This document shows, piece by piece, positions 43,590-55,060 of a DNA stretch of 64,000 nt. The number at the start of each line of letters is the position of its first letter. The stretch's first letter is position 1. The notes beneath the pieces are model-generated. The model worked only from the letters and a program-made list of their open reading frames with translations. It made no database searches and was not told the DNA's origin. A program made the position numbers and the translations under genes. The stretch comes from Dillenia suffruticosa (Eukaryota > Streptophyta > Magnoliopsida > Dilleniales > Dilleniaceae), in contig JAVTVX010000034.1 in NCBI GenBank assembly GCA_033439265.1, positions 13,654,501 through 13,718,500 of the forward strand, in the 5' to 3' direction.

Positions 43590-43695
43590 CATTGTCTCTT
43601 CACTGCTGTTCTACACACATGGCTTGAAGTTCATTGTCTCTTCGGCACTGTTCTACGCGCATGGCTTGAAGTTCATTGTCTTTTTCTGCTAACAG
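43590..43695 (-). repeat. 39-bp in-frame tandem repeat in the second CACTA gene
   Basis: Three units, the first two close to identical, encode (R)RDNELQAM(R/C)VEQ; the third is diverged (43590s). The pattern fits an amphipathic coiled coil. Confidence 0.8.
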
Positions 43696-45870
43696 CTCCT
43701 TATGTGGCTCAGCTCTTGGTTCATTTGCATTAATTCTGCTCTTACCGGTGTCTGGGAGGAAGAACATAGACCATTGAGTTTGCAAGTTCTACTCAACGAG
43801 CCCATCCCAAGTACTCTTCCCTACTTTGGTCCACCAGTTGCCTCGAGCCATAAAGCCATATCATTAACAGATGGTTCTGACGTAGCAGCATCATCACTAC
43901 CATTGGAATTTCTAAGTAAAAGCTGATCATATTTCTCCTGCATTTTCATAAAAGAAATTAGAAGATAAATAAAATAACAATATACTAAAATATCCAACAA
44001 AAAAAATACAAGTGTCAATTAATAGTTTAACAATGTAATAAAATATCCAACAAATAAATTCAAAATACAAAATTGTATTCCTCATTAAGCGATTAACAAT
44101 AAAGAATAACACACAAAAATTAATATGTGAATCAATTATTATAAATTTAATAGATTTATGGAATTAAAATTACACATACTTATATTTATCTATTTAGTTG
44201 CTTAATTCATTAGAATGATATTTAGATAATGAGGAGTCTTGTAATTGAAAATAAAATTCAACTACTATTACGAGTTTGAAACTATAACAGATCGAATAAA
44301 GGAAAAAGTTATATTAGTACGCAACATAATGAACCAACCATTTGGAATTGAGGTAACAAATTTGATATTATGTATTCTCTAATTTTAATTAATAATGAAA
44401 AAAATATATATATAAAAATTAGAAATGAAAAGTTCAATTTAAGTAGTGGAAAAAATATTGAAATAGACAAATCTATTAAATTCTTATTCTAATGTTGTTA
44501 TGATAAATTGAGTATAATATGTTAAAATCTTCGTTACAAAGTTTCTATAAAACAATTTAAAATTTTGAAATTATATACCATAACTGCTCTAACTCTCTCC
44601 CCACTCCAGGTCTTGTCTTTTTTTCTGAAAAGTCCGTGCGAAAGTCTCTCTAAATGATGGCAGTGATCCCATTTCCTTGGTCTAAAAAAACAAAACACTG
44701 TTAGATGAAATAATGAAAAAATAAATGAATTAAATTCAAAAAAATAATAATTGAAAGAAATTACCATTCTATTTCTATACTCATCAATATTGATTGAACC
44801 TCCCGCATATGTAGCAGATGATTCCCCAGAATTATAAGATCGATTTTTTTTATTCTGGTCACTCCTCCGTCGACTATCATCGGAATCCCAGAAGTTTAAA
44901 ATCTTGAGTCTATTTTCTTCGGTGATGCAGTGTGGCTTTCGGCTCTTTTTTGCATGATTTAGTACACCTCGATGTGATGACCGCATTTTTTCTTAAAAAT
45001 TCTTCTTATTTCAAGCTCCTCGGTCTCATCCCAATTGAACTTTCGCTTCAATAAAAAAAAACAAAAAGTTATATTTAAATTATACACTTATTTTTATATT
45101 TAAACTTAGAGGCCTCATTTACCTTAAATTCTCTCCACCATAACTCTTTGATATCATCTGCAGTACTTGTGTAAAACATCGATGCTCCTCCCCAATGGTT
45201 GTTAATGATTCTATTTAGCTCATTAATAACATACACAGAATTTGTGAATCTATCATAAAATTAGAAACAAAAAAAATGGTTAGTAAAAAAAATATTTAAA
45301 TAAACTAATCAGCTATATAAATAAAGAAACTATTGTGATAATATTTCAAAATTTACTACTTACGAATCTCCGCAAGGGGATATCACCTCTCGCGTATCTT
45401 CCCCATCAACGTGTGAATCTTGCATTAAAGGTATAACTGAAGGTGCAACTGAAGGAAACGGTGAAGGTGTATTAGTACAAGGCGAAGGGGCATGGGAAGG
45501 TGTAGCTGAAACGGACGGTGACACCGAAGAGTTTGGTCTTGCATCAAAAGATCGTCTATGTCCTCCACGTTGAAACTGTAACAAGAGTTTTTTCTTGCAA
45601 GCAATGAAAATTGCATGTTTAGAAAAAATATAATAGAGTATATGAAGAAACATATCATATTTAATTTGTCGTCCGAAATGATCTAAAAAAAAAACAACGT
45701 ATTAGCAAATAATATTTCGAAAATGAAACATGAGACACTAAATATAACATACAAATTGAGAAACGAAATATGGAAATCTAAATGTATTTTCACATTCAAA
45801 CAGTAAAATAAAAGTTAATATGATATTAGACAATTATAATAAATCTTAAAAAAACAATACTTACGGATGA

Positions 45871-48800
45871 TCAAAAATCAAAGTCATCATTGTCATCATC
45901 ATCCTCATTATCAGATTCTTCAACATCAAATTCATCCTCATCTTCATTATCTGTCTCAAAATCAGGTTCTTCATCGCCAGCCTCATGAATTTCATTTTGA
46001 TCGACATCTATCATTATTCCACATGGATCTCGTACTGTTGGAATAATATATTCCTCTGTCTGAAACATGTTGGCAACATCCTCTTGTTGATATGCTATGT
46101 CTTCTCAACGTTCTACAATTTTCTTTCGTGCTTTCGTTTTACAAACAACGCACCAATCAATTTTGTCACGTTTCAAACTAGGATATGATGCATAATACAC
46201 TTGAATCGCTTGTTGTGCCAATACGAATGGTTCATATCTTTTATAAAATTTTTTATGATTTATATCAACCAAATTAAATTTTGGATGCACATCCATCCCT
46301 TTTACGGGTTCAAACCATTGGCACATAAATAAAATGACTCGCAACTCTGCTCCAATGTACTCTACCTCAATAATTTCATCCAACAAACCATAAAACTCAT
46401 CTTTTATACCTCCATCGTTGGATGACTGAACGCAAACATCACTATTCATGGTAGCTTTTCCGGTTCCATATTCTTGAGTGTGAAAATTATACCTGTATAT
46501 AAAATATGATGGCCAAGTTCGTACCGTTGAATTTGGACCCCATGACAGATTAATTAACAATTCTTGTTCAACTTGATCTTGATTATATTGAACCTAAAGT
46601 AAAATAATTGTGTTATTTTTTTAATAATCAAATATTTATAAAATTTAACATTCACAAAACTAACATATGTTTTGAACCATGCTGCAAATTCTTTATCGTA
46701 CACACGATTGAACTCATGTATCGATAGTTCAGACCGTGAATGTTGAAAAATCCTACGATTAAAGAAGACGATTTATGTCAAAAACCTTAACAAAACAAAG
46801 AATACATTTTTTATATTTCAGAAAAAAGGACTTACTCGAAATATGGCGTGACTTCTGGACAGTTCATAAAATATATGTATGGACTGCCCGCCATTCTTTA
46901 GCAATTAAATATCTAACCTTACATGACCCACTTGGTCAACCGAGATAGTTGAAAATAGAGAATGATTTTAAATTAGGATCAACAGGACCCTCATCATTTC
47001 TGCCCGCTCGCTGTCTCTTACATTGGACATGAGCCTCGAAATAATATGAAGCAAAAGTTGTCACTTCCTCCGCAATGTATGCATTAACAATAGAGACTTC
47101 AACCCGTGCCTTATTTTTCACTTTTCTCTTCAAATGATATAAAAATCTAATTGTAATTAAATAAAGTGTATCAGAAAATGATATATAATGAATTTAGTAC
47201 AATGGCATGCACTCTAAATATTTTTTTGAAGAGAAGGTGCAAAAGTTACCTTTCAAATGGATACATCCATCGATATTGGACGGGACCTGCAACTCTGGCC
47301 TCATAAGGCAAGTGAACCAAAAGGTGTTCCATGGAATCAAAAAATGATGGAGGAAAAATCCTTTCTAAATTACACAAAATGATGGGGATATCTCTCTCTA
47401 ATTTCGCCATATGTGATTCCTTTAACACTGTTGAGCAAATATCATGCAGGAAAATACTTAACTCTATAATGACGCCCCATATAAAATCTGGTAATAGTTC
47501 CTTAAAAGCAATCAGAATCAATCTTTCCATAAATATGTGACAATCATGACTTTTCAAACTAATCAACTTGCATTCTTTCATATCCACACGTCTCTCAAGA
47601 TTTGAGGCATAACCATCAGGAAATCTAAACGATTTCAACCATTCACAAACTTTCCGTCTCTGATCCTTATTTATTATATAAATAGCTTTTGGTTTTGGTC
47701 CCTTACTACTTCCATCCACATCAAGTGTAGGCCGATTACAATGAAGCCGCATATCTTTTCTCGCATTCAAGTTATCTTTCGTTTTTCCAGAGACATCCAT
47801 CAATATATTAATCACATTTTCAAAAAAAATTTTCTCGATATGCATCAAATTGAGATTATGATGAATCAGATGGGTCTTCCAATATGGTAAATCCCAAAAT
47901 ATACTCCATTTGGTCCATTTATGCACACTTCCATATCCATACGTTGTACCATGTGTGTCTTCAATAACAGATAGAAAGTGAGACACTCGTTCCCAAATTT
48001 GTTGACCAGTTAATCTCAACGGAGGAGGTGTTTTTTCAACTTTATTCTTCGTAAACTCTTCTTTATTTCGTCTAAATTTATGATTTTATGGCAAAAATTG
48101 TCTATGACAATCAAAATAACTCGCCTTCTTACCATATTTCAATCTGAATGACTTAGATCTCTCCATGTATATTGGACATCCTAAAACCCCAGCAGGACTC
48201 TATCCGATAGCATGCCATAAGCTGGGAAGTCATTTATCGTCCAAAGAAGAGTTGCCTTCATTACAAACATCTGATCAGTGTTAACATCATACGTAAGAAC
48301 ACCGTCATCCCATAATTGTTTTAACTCTGCAATCAATGGTTACATATAAACATCTATCAACTTCTTTGGATTTTGCGGGCCCGGTATAACCAATGTTAAA
48401 AACATGTTGGGTGTTTTCATACACATACCCGGAGGAAAATTATACGGAGTTAATATCACTGACCAACATGAATAAGTTTTCCCTGATTTTCCAAATGGAG
48501 CAAACCCATCAGCACAAAAACCTAACCTAATGTTTCGAGTCTCTCTTGCAAATTCAGGATATGTCATATCAAAATTTTTTCATACCTCTGTATCCGAAGG
48601 ATGACACATTAACCCTTCTTCTAATTGATGATTTGCATGCCAAGTCATATATTCAGCAGTGGCTTTCGATGCATAAAGTCTTTGCAATCTAGGAGTCAAG
48701 GGCAAATAAAACATTTGCTTGAATGGTTTGGGTCGCTGATTACGACCTGCTCTCCTAGTACTCTTGTACCTACTTTGGTTAGAAAATTTACAAAATTGTA

Positions 48801-49608
48801 TATTTTCATCAGCTCCCCAAAATAACATGCAACCATCTCTGCATACATCAATTCTTTCCACCGGAAGACCCAAGTCATTCACCAACTTTTTCATACTATA
48901 AATGTCATTCGGCATTATATGATCATGAGGCAATACTTCTCCCATTACTTGAACAATATCATTGAAGCAATTCTCAGACAAATTATGCTCTGCCTTAACA
49001 TTTAACATTCTAGCCATTAATGACAACTTAGTGTGGATGTCACAACTAACCCATAATGGTTCATCTGCAGCTCTCAACATTTCTTGAAATTGGTTAGACA
49101 AATAATTTTCATCTTATACATTCTCATCGACACATGTTGCTTCTACCCCCTCCAATGGTGATGCATAACTTGCAGGTACGTCTTGATTTGTTGGTACGAA
49201 ACTAGAACTTGCATAGTTTGAATGGGGAAAAATATTTTGGCCCGCTGCATCAAATACCATCTGCTAATATGGATTTAAATGATCATAATAATTATTATCC
49301 CCTTTAACTGAATAATCCATATTTTGCACATACTCTTTATCATATATAAACGGTTCACCATGACAAGTCCAATTGTAGTAATTTAAAGTAAAACCAAATC
49401 TATAAAGATGTTCCCTAACTTTATCACATACATGAAATTTACCATTACCACACTTTCTACAAGGACACCTTAACTTATTCCCATCCATAAACTCAAATTT
49501 ACTAGTAGCAAAATTCAAGAATTGTTCCACCCCACAAATAAACTTATCAGTTAAACCACGACGATCAGGTAAATTCTTATTATACATCCAATTTCTTTCG
49601 TTTTGCAT
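45871..49608 (-). pseudogene. CACTA transposase, TNPD/TNP2-like (Transposase_21 type)
   Basis: Minus strand. N-terminal transposase-associated zinc region (WMYNKNLPDRRGL..LRCPCRKCGNGKF, 49600-49430). Central Transposase_21 part: ARMLNVKAEHNLSENCFND, DGCMLFWG, LTPRLQRLYASKATAEYMTWH (49050-48640), then LVIPGPQNPKKLIDVYM and LWDDGVLTYDV (48400-48290). Next: TYGYGSVHKWTKWSIFWDLPYW to YEARVAGPVQYRWMYPFER, including the region after the catalytic core (48019-47246). Then a DUF4218/4216-like part (47133-46105) and an acidic tail (46068-45871). Catalyses excision and insertion of the element. It is disabled by TGA for Trp at 48582-48580, TAA for Gln at 48342-48340 and a frameshift near 48200; at each stop the plus-strand copy keeps the sense codon. 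Confidence 0.88.
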
Positions 49609-50106
49609 TGTCGCTGTTTACAAAAATAAAATTTATAAAATATTAACAAACTATATATTATATTGAAAAAAAAACATTAATAAGAAATAATGAACATCTA
49701 ATAACAAAACATTTAATAAATATTAACACATTTTCAGAAAATTTAACAATAATAAATACGTTGAGTCGGAAAAAATAACAAAATAATTTATAACTATTGC
49801 ATTTCGTGAATATACAACATACATACATGGAAACTAGGAACAAGGGATATAAAACAAAGAAAATAAAAGAAAATATGCTAAGAAAAAATACATATCTCGA
49901 CCGCTTTAAAACAAGAATTTCTCCCCTCTAATTGAACAACACGTCCTGCAATACAAAGCCATTCATGTTATTTAGAATTAATCTAATATTAAAATATATT
50001 ATATAAGATTAACAATATATATTAACTATATATAGCATTATATGTATTATAAATTTTTAAATATGTAGATAACATTATCCATTTAAAATTCTGCATTAAA
50101 TATTTG

Positions 50107-50145
<39 letters not shown>

Positions 50146-50720
50146 AAACATTATATAAAATTATATAATTATAATTATGTTAAAATTACCGTAATTATAA
50201 TATATAATATATAAAATAAGTTAAAATAATTATAATACATAAAATTATAATATTATAAAATATAATATTTCTAATAATAGAATATTAAGCCAAGGTGTTA
50301 TGGTGTAAATATAGTTGAAGATGGAGGATTGGAAGGCATTTGAGGAAAAGCTTCATGTAAGTGAGAGGAAAATGAAAATCAGATAGGGATTTTATTAGGT
50401 TTCTCTAGAATTATTGCACAATTTGTGGTGTCTTTTGAGATTTACGAATTGATGTGTTTTATTTGAAAGATTACTTTTATAGTATTCATGGATTTGCCAA
50501 AAGAAGAAAAGGAAGAATTGTATAGATTGTATTTGGTGGGGTAAATATTGTAGCCGTGATAGAAAGTTAGAGGCCGTTAGTAATTTATTGTTGGATTGTT
50601 GGTTTTTCTTTTGAATTAACTAAATTGTAACTCTTTAACTTGAGGTGACCATTTCTCTTTGCCTAGCAAAAATGATTGAAAATGGACAAACAAGCTAAGG
50701 GTAAATTTATTGTTTTATTG
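49609..50720. other. Presumed 5' region of the CACTA transposase gene
   Basis: AT-rich, with an (AT)n microsatellite at 50112-50141. No coding sequence recognised; it may contain a leader intron between the GC-rich block and the first coding exon. Confidence 0.45.
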
Positions 50721-50724
50721 TTTC

Positions 50725-51085
50725 TAGGGGGAGGCGCTGTGGCCGGATCTCCTAAGGGGGAGGCGCTGCGGCACCTCCCCCTCTAATCAGACAAGGTCGG
50801 GGGAGGGGGGAGGGGCGCTGCCCCTCCCCAGATCTGGCCTCTGTGGCCGGATCTCAGAGGGGGGAGGCGCTGCAGCGCCTCCCCCGCTGTTGAAACAAAG
50901 GCGGCGGGGGAGGGGTAGTGCCCCTCCCCCGCTGTCGAAACAAAGGCGGCGCGGGGGGCAGCGCCCCTCCCCCGCTGTCGAAGCAAAGGCGGCGGGGTAG
51001 GGGCGCTGCCCCTCTCCCGCTGTCGAAACAAAGGCGGCGGGGGAGGGGCGTGCCCCTCCCCCGCCAAGTTCACCGATGCTGCCGG
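50725..51085. repeat. GC-rich tandem repeat of about 45 bp with internal palindromes
   Basis: About eight units, each with ggggaggggcgctgcccctcccc-type inverted arms (written here in part: GGGGAGG..CCTCCCC), followed by gctgtcgaaacaaaggcggc. It is a sharp GC island in AT-rich DNA, upstream of the minus-strand transposase. Open frames across it are compositional. Confidence 0.85.
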
Positions 51086-51215
51086 ATGTAGAGAGAGAGA
51101 GAGAGAGTACCTTGAACCCATGAATTAGAGGGAGACGCACCGCGGGGAAGAGAGGGACGGCAAAGTGGGGAAGAGAGGGAGAGGAATTTTGTGCGGAGGA
51201 GGATGGAGTGATTAA

Positions 51216-51850
51216 AAAAATCTGCGACGAAATTAGCGACAAATTTGTAATTTGTTGCTGAAATCAGCGACCATACTAATTTTGTCGCAAAATTAACAAA
51301 TTAGCAACAAAATCAGCGACAAATATTATTTTGGTCGCTAACTTTTGTGAGAAATTTTCTTTTTTGTCGCTAAAATCCGCGACAAAGTACATATTTGTTG
51401 CTAAATTAGCCACAAATTTAATATTTGTTGCTGAAATTAGCGATAAAAATATTTTTGTCGCAACATATCAACAAACTCAGCGACAAATATTTGATTCGTC
51501 ACTGAAATCAGCAACGAAGAAGCTGTTCGTCACTGAAATCAGCGACGAACCGATTTTTGGTCGCTGAAATCAGCGACGAAACTCACTTTCGTCGCTGATT
51601 TCCAACAACGAACTTAGTTTTCTTCGCTGATATGAGCGACGAACTTAAGTTTCGTCGCTGATATGAGCGACGAACTTAAGTTTCGTCACTGATTTCAGCA
51701 ACGATTTCTCTATTTGTCGCTGAATTTCACGACGAACTGCATTTTTGTCGCTGAATTTCGCGACGAACTGCCTGTTCGTCGCTGAATTTCCCGACCAACC
51801 TTTGTTTGTTGCTGAATTTTTCGTCACTGATTATTGACTAAAATAATTAT
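51216..51850. repeat. Right subterminal array, inner block
   Basis: About 20 motifs of the type 'gaaatcagcgacgaa' and 'ttcgtcgctgaaatcagc', including a perfect 34-bp tandem step at 51635-51690 region (gatatgagcgacgaacttaa repeated). Confidence 0.85.
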
Positions 51851-52920
51851 TCTTATTGTATTCTGTATTCTCCCCTAACATTTTCACAATTAGCAAATAT
51901 CTTCAGGGCAAAGAAATTTGATCCTAAAGTCTATCTCTTTTTGAACAACTTGTCATGAAAAATCATTCGGTGTCTCCTCTACTTCCCTTTGGTCCAACAT
52001 TGTATCCGATTTTTATTTTTGTTGATTTTATTTCCATTAATTAGATTTCAAATCGTTTTTCCTTTTTCAATTTCGATTTTAGAATCAAAACAGAAATTAT
52101 TAGAAACACAGCTCATAAGTCTTCCAAGTGCCATAAGAGTTCCATGACAGCAAAAAAGTTTGCTCCCACTGCAAAAGCTTTAATTCTTGGCAACCAATGA
52201 TATCTATGTACGGTTGAAACAAAAACAGGGATCCATTTCTCACCTTTTTCATTAGAATATCTAGCTCTTTCAATAATGCATCAGGGTCAGAGGTGACAAA
52301 ATTTGCTCCTATATGATAACTCCTCAGCTCATTTTGCAGTCTGGCCAACTCTTTCTGCAAATGCTTTACCAAAGCCTTATTTGACATTACAAGATTGGCC
52401 TAGGCACTGGTAGACACCTTTTTAGCACAACTTGCAAAGAAGTGAGTGTTTTCGATTGCTCAACATGAGTGCGGGCTGGGCTTATTGTGCAAATGAAGGC
52501 CGTTCTACAATTTCCTTCAACTGAGCTTTGTATAATGCGTGTCAATTTAGAGTCTCTATATGGTATATGCCCATTTTTTCCCTTGCTGCATCAATCAAAG
52601 TCATATAGTGTAAATGGCTTAGGAGGAATAGTAGTAAGTAAAATTAGGATACTTGAATCATGATGCACTCAGCACCAAAACAAATTTGACAAAATTAAAG
52701 AGTTGGATGATTTTTCAGAAGGCAGAATTGATATAAGCAGGAAGAATGCTCGATGTGTATACACTAAAAAGTGCAATACTTCAGAAAAATGTCATTACAT
52801 CCCAAGGAATTTTGCAAAGGTGTACCATGTCAACATTATGGAATGGATATTACTGGTAAGGTGGAACACAATCAAATTGCACGTATAAAATGCAAAAATC
52901 CCGATGAGTCAACATTATGT
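51851..52920. other. Non-transposon segment inside the CACTA right arm
   Basis: The segment lacks cgacgaa motifs and separates the two right arrays. It contains the captured kinesin exon (52244-52585) and flanking unrelated DNA. A second short plus-strand open stretch (52703-52900) has no family I recognise but may also be captured. Confidence 0.65.
52244..52585 (-). pseudogene. Captured exon of a KIN-7 (NACK/HINKEL-type) kinesin gene
   Basis: Minus strand. It reads [19 protein letters not shown], then [18 protein letters not shown], the end of a kinesin motor domain. After a shift come [12 protein letters not shown] and, past a TAG, MSNKALVKHLQKELARLQNEL, the neck characteristic of plant KIN-7. 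A pyrimidine-poor but correct acceptor (gattgatgcag) lies directly upstream and a donor (AAG|GTGAGA) directly downstream. The fragment was thus copied from genomic DNA with intron edges, not from mRNA. The frameshift and stop (CAG to TAG) show it is not functional. It lies between the two right subterminal blocks of the CACTA element. Confidence 0.88.
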
Positions 52921-53623
52921 AAATCTGTGACGAAACACTTTCTCGTCGCTAAAATCTACGACAAATCAATTCTTCGTCGCAGAAATCAGCGACGAACATT
53001 GGTTTCGTCGCTGAAATCAGCGACGAACTTTATTTTCGTCGCTGAAATCAGCGATGAACATTGGTTTCGTCGCTGATTCAACGACGAAACAGTGGTTCGT
53101 CGCTAAATTTTGCAACCAACTACCTTTTCCTCGCTAAATTTCACGACAAACGTTCTCTTTGTCGCTGAATTTTGCGACGAACCTTTTTTCGTCGCATATA
53201 TCAAGGACGAATACATATTTTGTCGCTTCATTTGTCGTAAAATAGCGACAAAATCATAACTTCGTTGCTAAATTAAATTATTATTTAATAAATATATTCA
53301 TATTGTATTTTATTTTATTAATTTACAAATTTAGCGACGAATTAATAAGTTCGTCGCTAAAATTAGCGACAAAAAACGTATTGGTCGCTAAATTAGCAAC
53401 GAATATGTTGTTTTGTCGCAAAGTTAGTGACGGATAATTTTTTCATCGCAAAATTAGCAACGAATTTGTAGTTGTCGCTAAGTTAGCTACGAATATGTTT
53501 TCGTCGCTAATATTGTTGGAAAATGGCTACGAAAAATATTTTCGTCGATAAATTCGTCGCAAAATAATAACAAAAAACTTTTGTCGCAAAATTTGGTCTC
53601 AAAATCCGTGTTTTTTTGTAGTA
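52921..53623. repeat. Right subterminal array, outer block
   Basis: About 20 gcgacgaa/ttcgtcgc motifs up to the right terminal inverted repeat. Confidence 0.85.
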
Positions 53624-53626
53624 AAT

Positions 53627-55060
53627 TTGTGAATCTATGCTCATCTTTGTGTTGATTCTCTTCAATTATAAAATACCATGAAAAGAAAAGCAAATCTCTA
53701 CCTATTTGGTGCCTATTGGTTAATTATGTAGAGATTAACCAATCAGTTCATAATTATTTATTGGCCTCATTGAATTGATCTCTACATAATCGAAGGGAGA
53801 GAAAAATAATCTAAAATGAACTTTGTCATATTTTCTTATCATTTTAGGATAAGAACTTTGAAAGTTCAACATAATTGTAAATTGATTTTTGTTTTTAAAG
53901 TGCTCGATTCCATATTCAACTGATTTATATATTTGATTGTTCCGATTCATTTATTTGATGTTTGTGACAATTGCTGTTTGGATTTCTGTTAAGAACTGTA
54001 GTTAATGGATTTGAATAGAATTTTCAGTTTTAAAAGGTGTAATTGTGTGATCTTTAACTTTATGAAAGTCTGATTTTAAATGCAGCACTCGCAGATGTAT
54101 GAAAGTTGCTATCTTAATAGAAATTTTTGTCATCGTACTTAACAGTCTAATCTTAATGACTATTCTATTGGTTTATTGTACTATAGGACTGAATTATAGC
54201 TAATTATATATTTCTTAACACTGGCACATATTTTAGGAGAACCTTAGAGAATCATATGATAGAATAGAAGATGCTAAATCTCAAACGTAGGAGATTCTGA
54301 ATAAGTAAAGCAAAACCCTTAAAAAGGAAAGGGGGAAAAAATGAATAAAAGCTCTAGTGAAATAAATGAGGAGTTGCTTCCATTACCTTGAACCTTTTTT
54401 ATATGGAGATATTTCTTAAATTCTCCATTGCAAAGATTGAAATGTACCTCAAACAACTTTTGTTTTCCTTCTCATTTGTCAGGATCCAACTAGGACAGCC
54501 TATAACCGTTAAAGTTGTTGCAAATCTTGTGAGGCTATTAGCTTACAACAAACAATAAGGTTTGAATTGCAGACTTCCATTTGTTCTATCAAAAAATTGC
54601 AGAAATTTATTTAATTGAACAGCTTTGCAAAAATAGTTGCAATATGCTGATTCATCCCCCTCACGTCAACGACTTGCTAATTCTAGTGAGCTTTATTAGA
54701 TATGAAGAATAGAGGGTGCTAGTTCTCGCAAACTTCTTTCGTGAGAACAGTTCTGAAGAAGATGATCAGTCAATTCTAACTCCTCGTTACTCATTGGACA
54801 CCCATCAACAATAATAACAAAATTTTTGTTATATGTTAATTATTTATTATTACTATTATAAATTAATAAATTATATATGATTTATATTATTAATAGTGCA
54901 TATTTGTGATACTAATATATTATTTAATTATATAGTTTTAGCGATCGAATTCAAAAGGAGAATAGGACCCTCTTTATGAGCAAGGTAACTTTTTTTTTAA
55001 ACTCCAATCAAGTACCTTTTGTTAGTAAAACATTTTATTAATATTTTATAAATCTTAAAT
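53627..55060. other. Spacer between the two CACTA copies
   Basis: AT-rich. It contains an imperfect inverted repeat (53725-53742 with 53777-53795, arms 'attatgtagagat'). Left limit of the decayed CACTA copy is not visible. Confidence 0.45.

Larger units (their letters stand above)
43369..45653 (-). pseudogene. Second CACTA gene (plant transposase Ptta/En-Spm family)
   Basis: A minus-strand multi-exon gene downstream of the transposase. Pieces in order: GGHRRSFDARP and a Ser/Pro-rich part (45580-45360); VNELNRIINNHWGGA-like and IKELWWREFK (about 45245-45125); KFNWDETEELEIRRIF (about 45050); HAKKSRKPHCITEEN, SDQNKKNRSYNSGESSATYAGG (44960-44770); WDHCHHLERLSHG reading-frame relic and KKDKTWSGER (about 44680-44600); NDMALWLEATGGPKYGR (about 43880-43810). 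A 13-residue tandem repeat (DNELQAMRVEQ) and a Gly/Asp-repeat C-terminus ending at 43369 follow. A one-nucleotide shift near 44975 disrupts it. By family this is the accessory, DNA-binding type partner of the transposase. Confidence 0.75.
42165..53623. mobile_element. CACTA (En/Spm-type) DNA transposon, 11.5 kb
   Basis: The left end CACTACAAAAAAAC at 42165 and right end GTTTTTTTGTAGTA at 53623 are inverted repeats. The last right base is A instead of the expected G. The 3-bp target-site duplication AAT lies on both sides (42162-42164, 53624-53626), as expected for CACTA. Inside, on the minus strand, are a TNPD-like transposase and a second Ptta/En-Spm-type gene. Long subterminal arrays of 'gcgacgaa/ttcgtcgc' lie at both ends. 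A GC-rich repeat block precedes the transposase, and a captured kinesin exon lies in the right arm. Both genes carry disabling changes, so mobility would need proteins from another copy. Confidence 0.93.

Noticed and set aside
50783..51242. Two overlapping open frames over the GC-rich block
   Set aside because: Compositional, both in the same palindromic tandem repeat and without a plausible start context.
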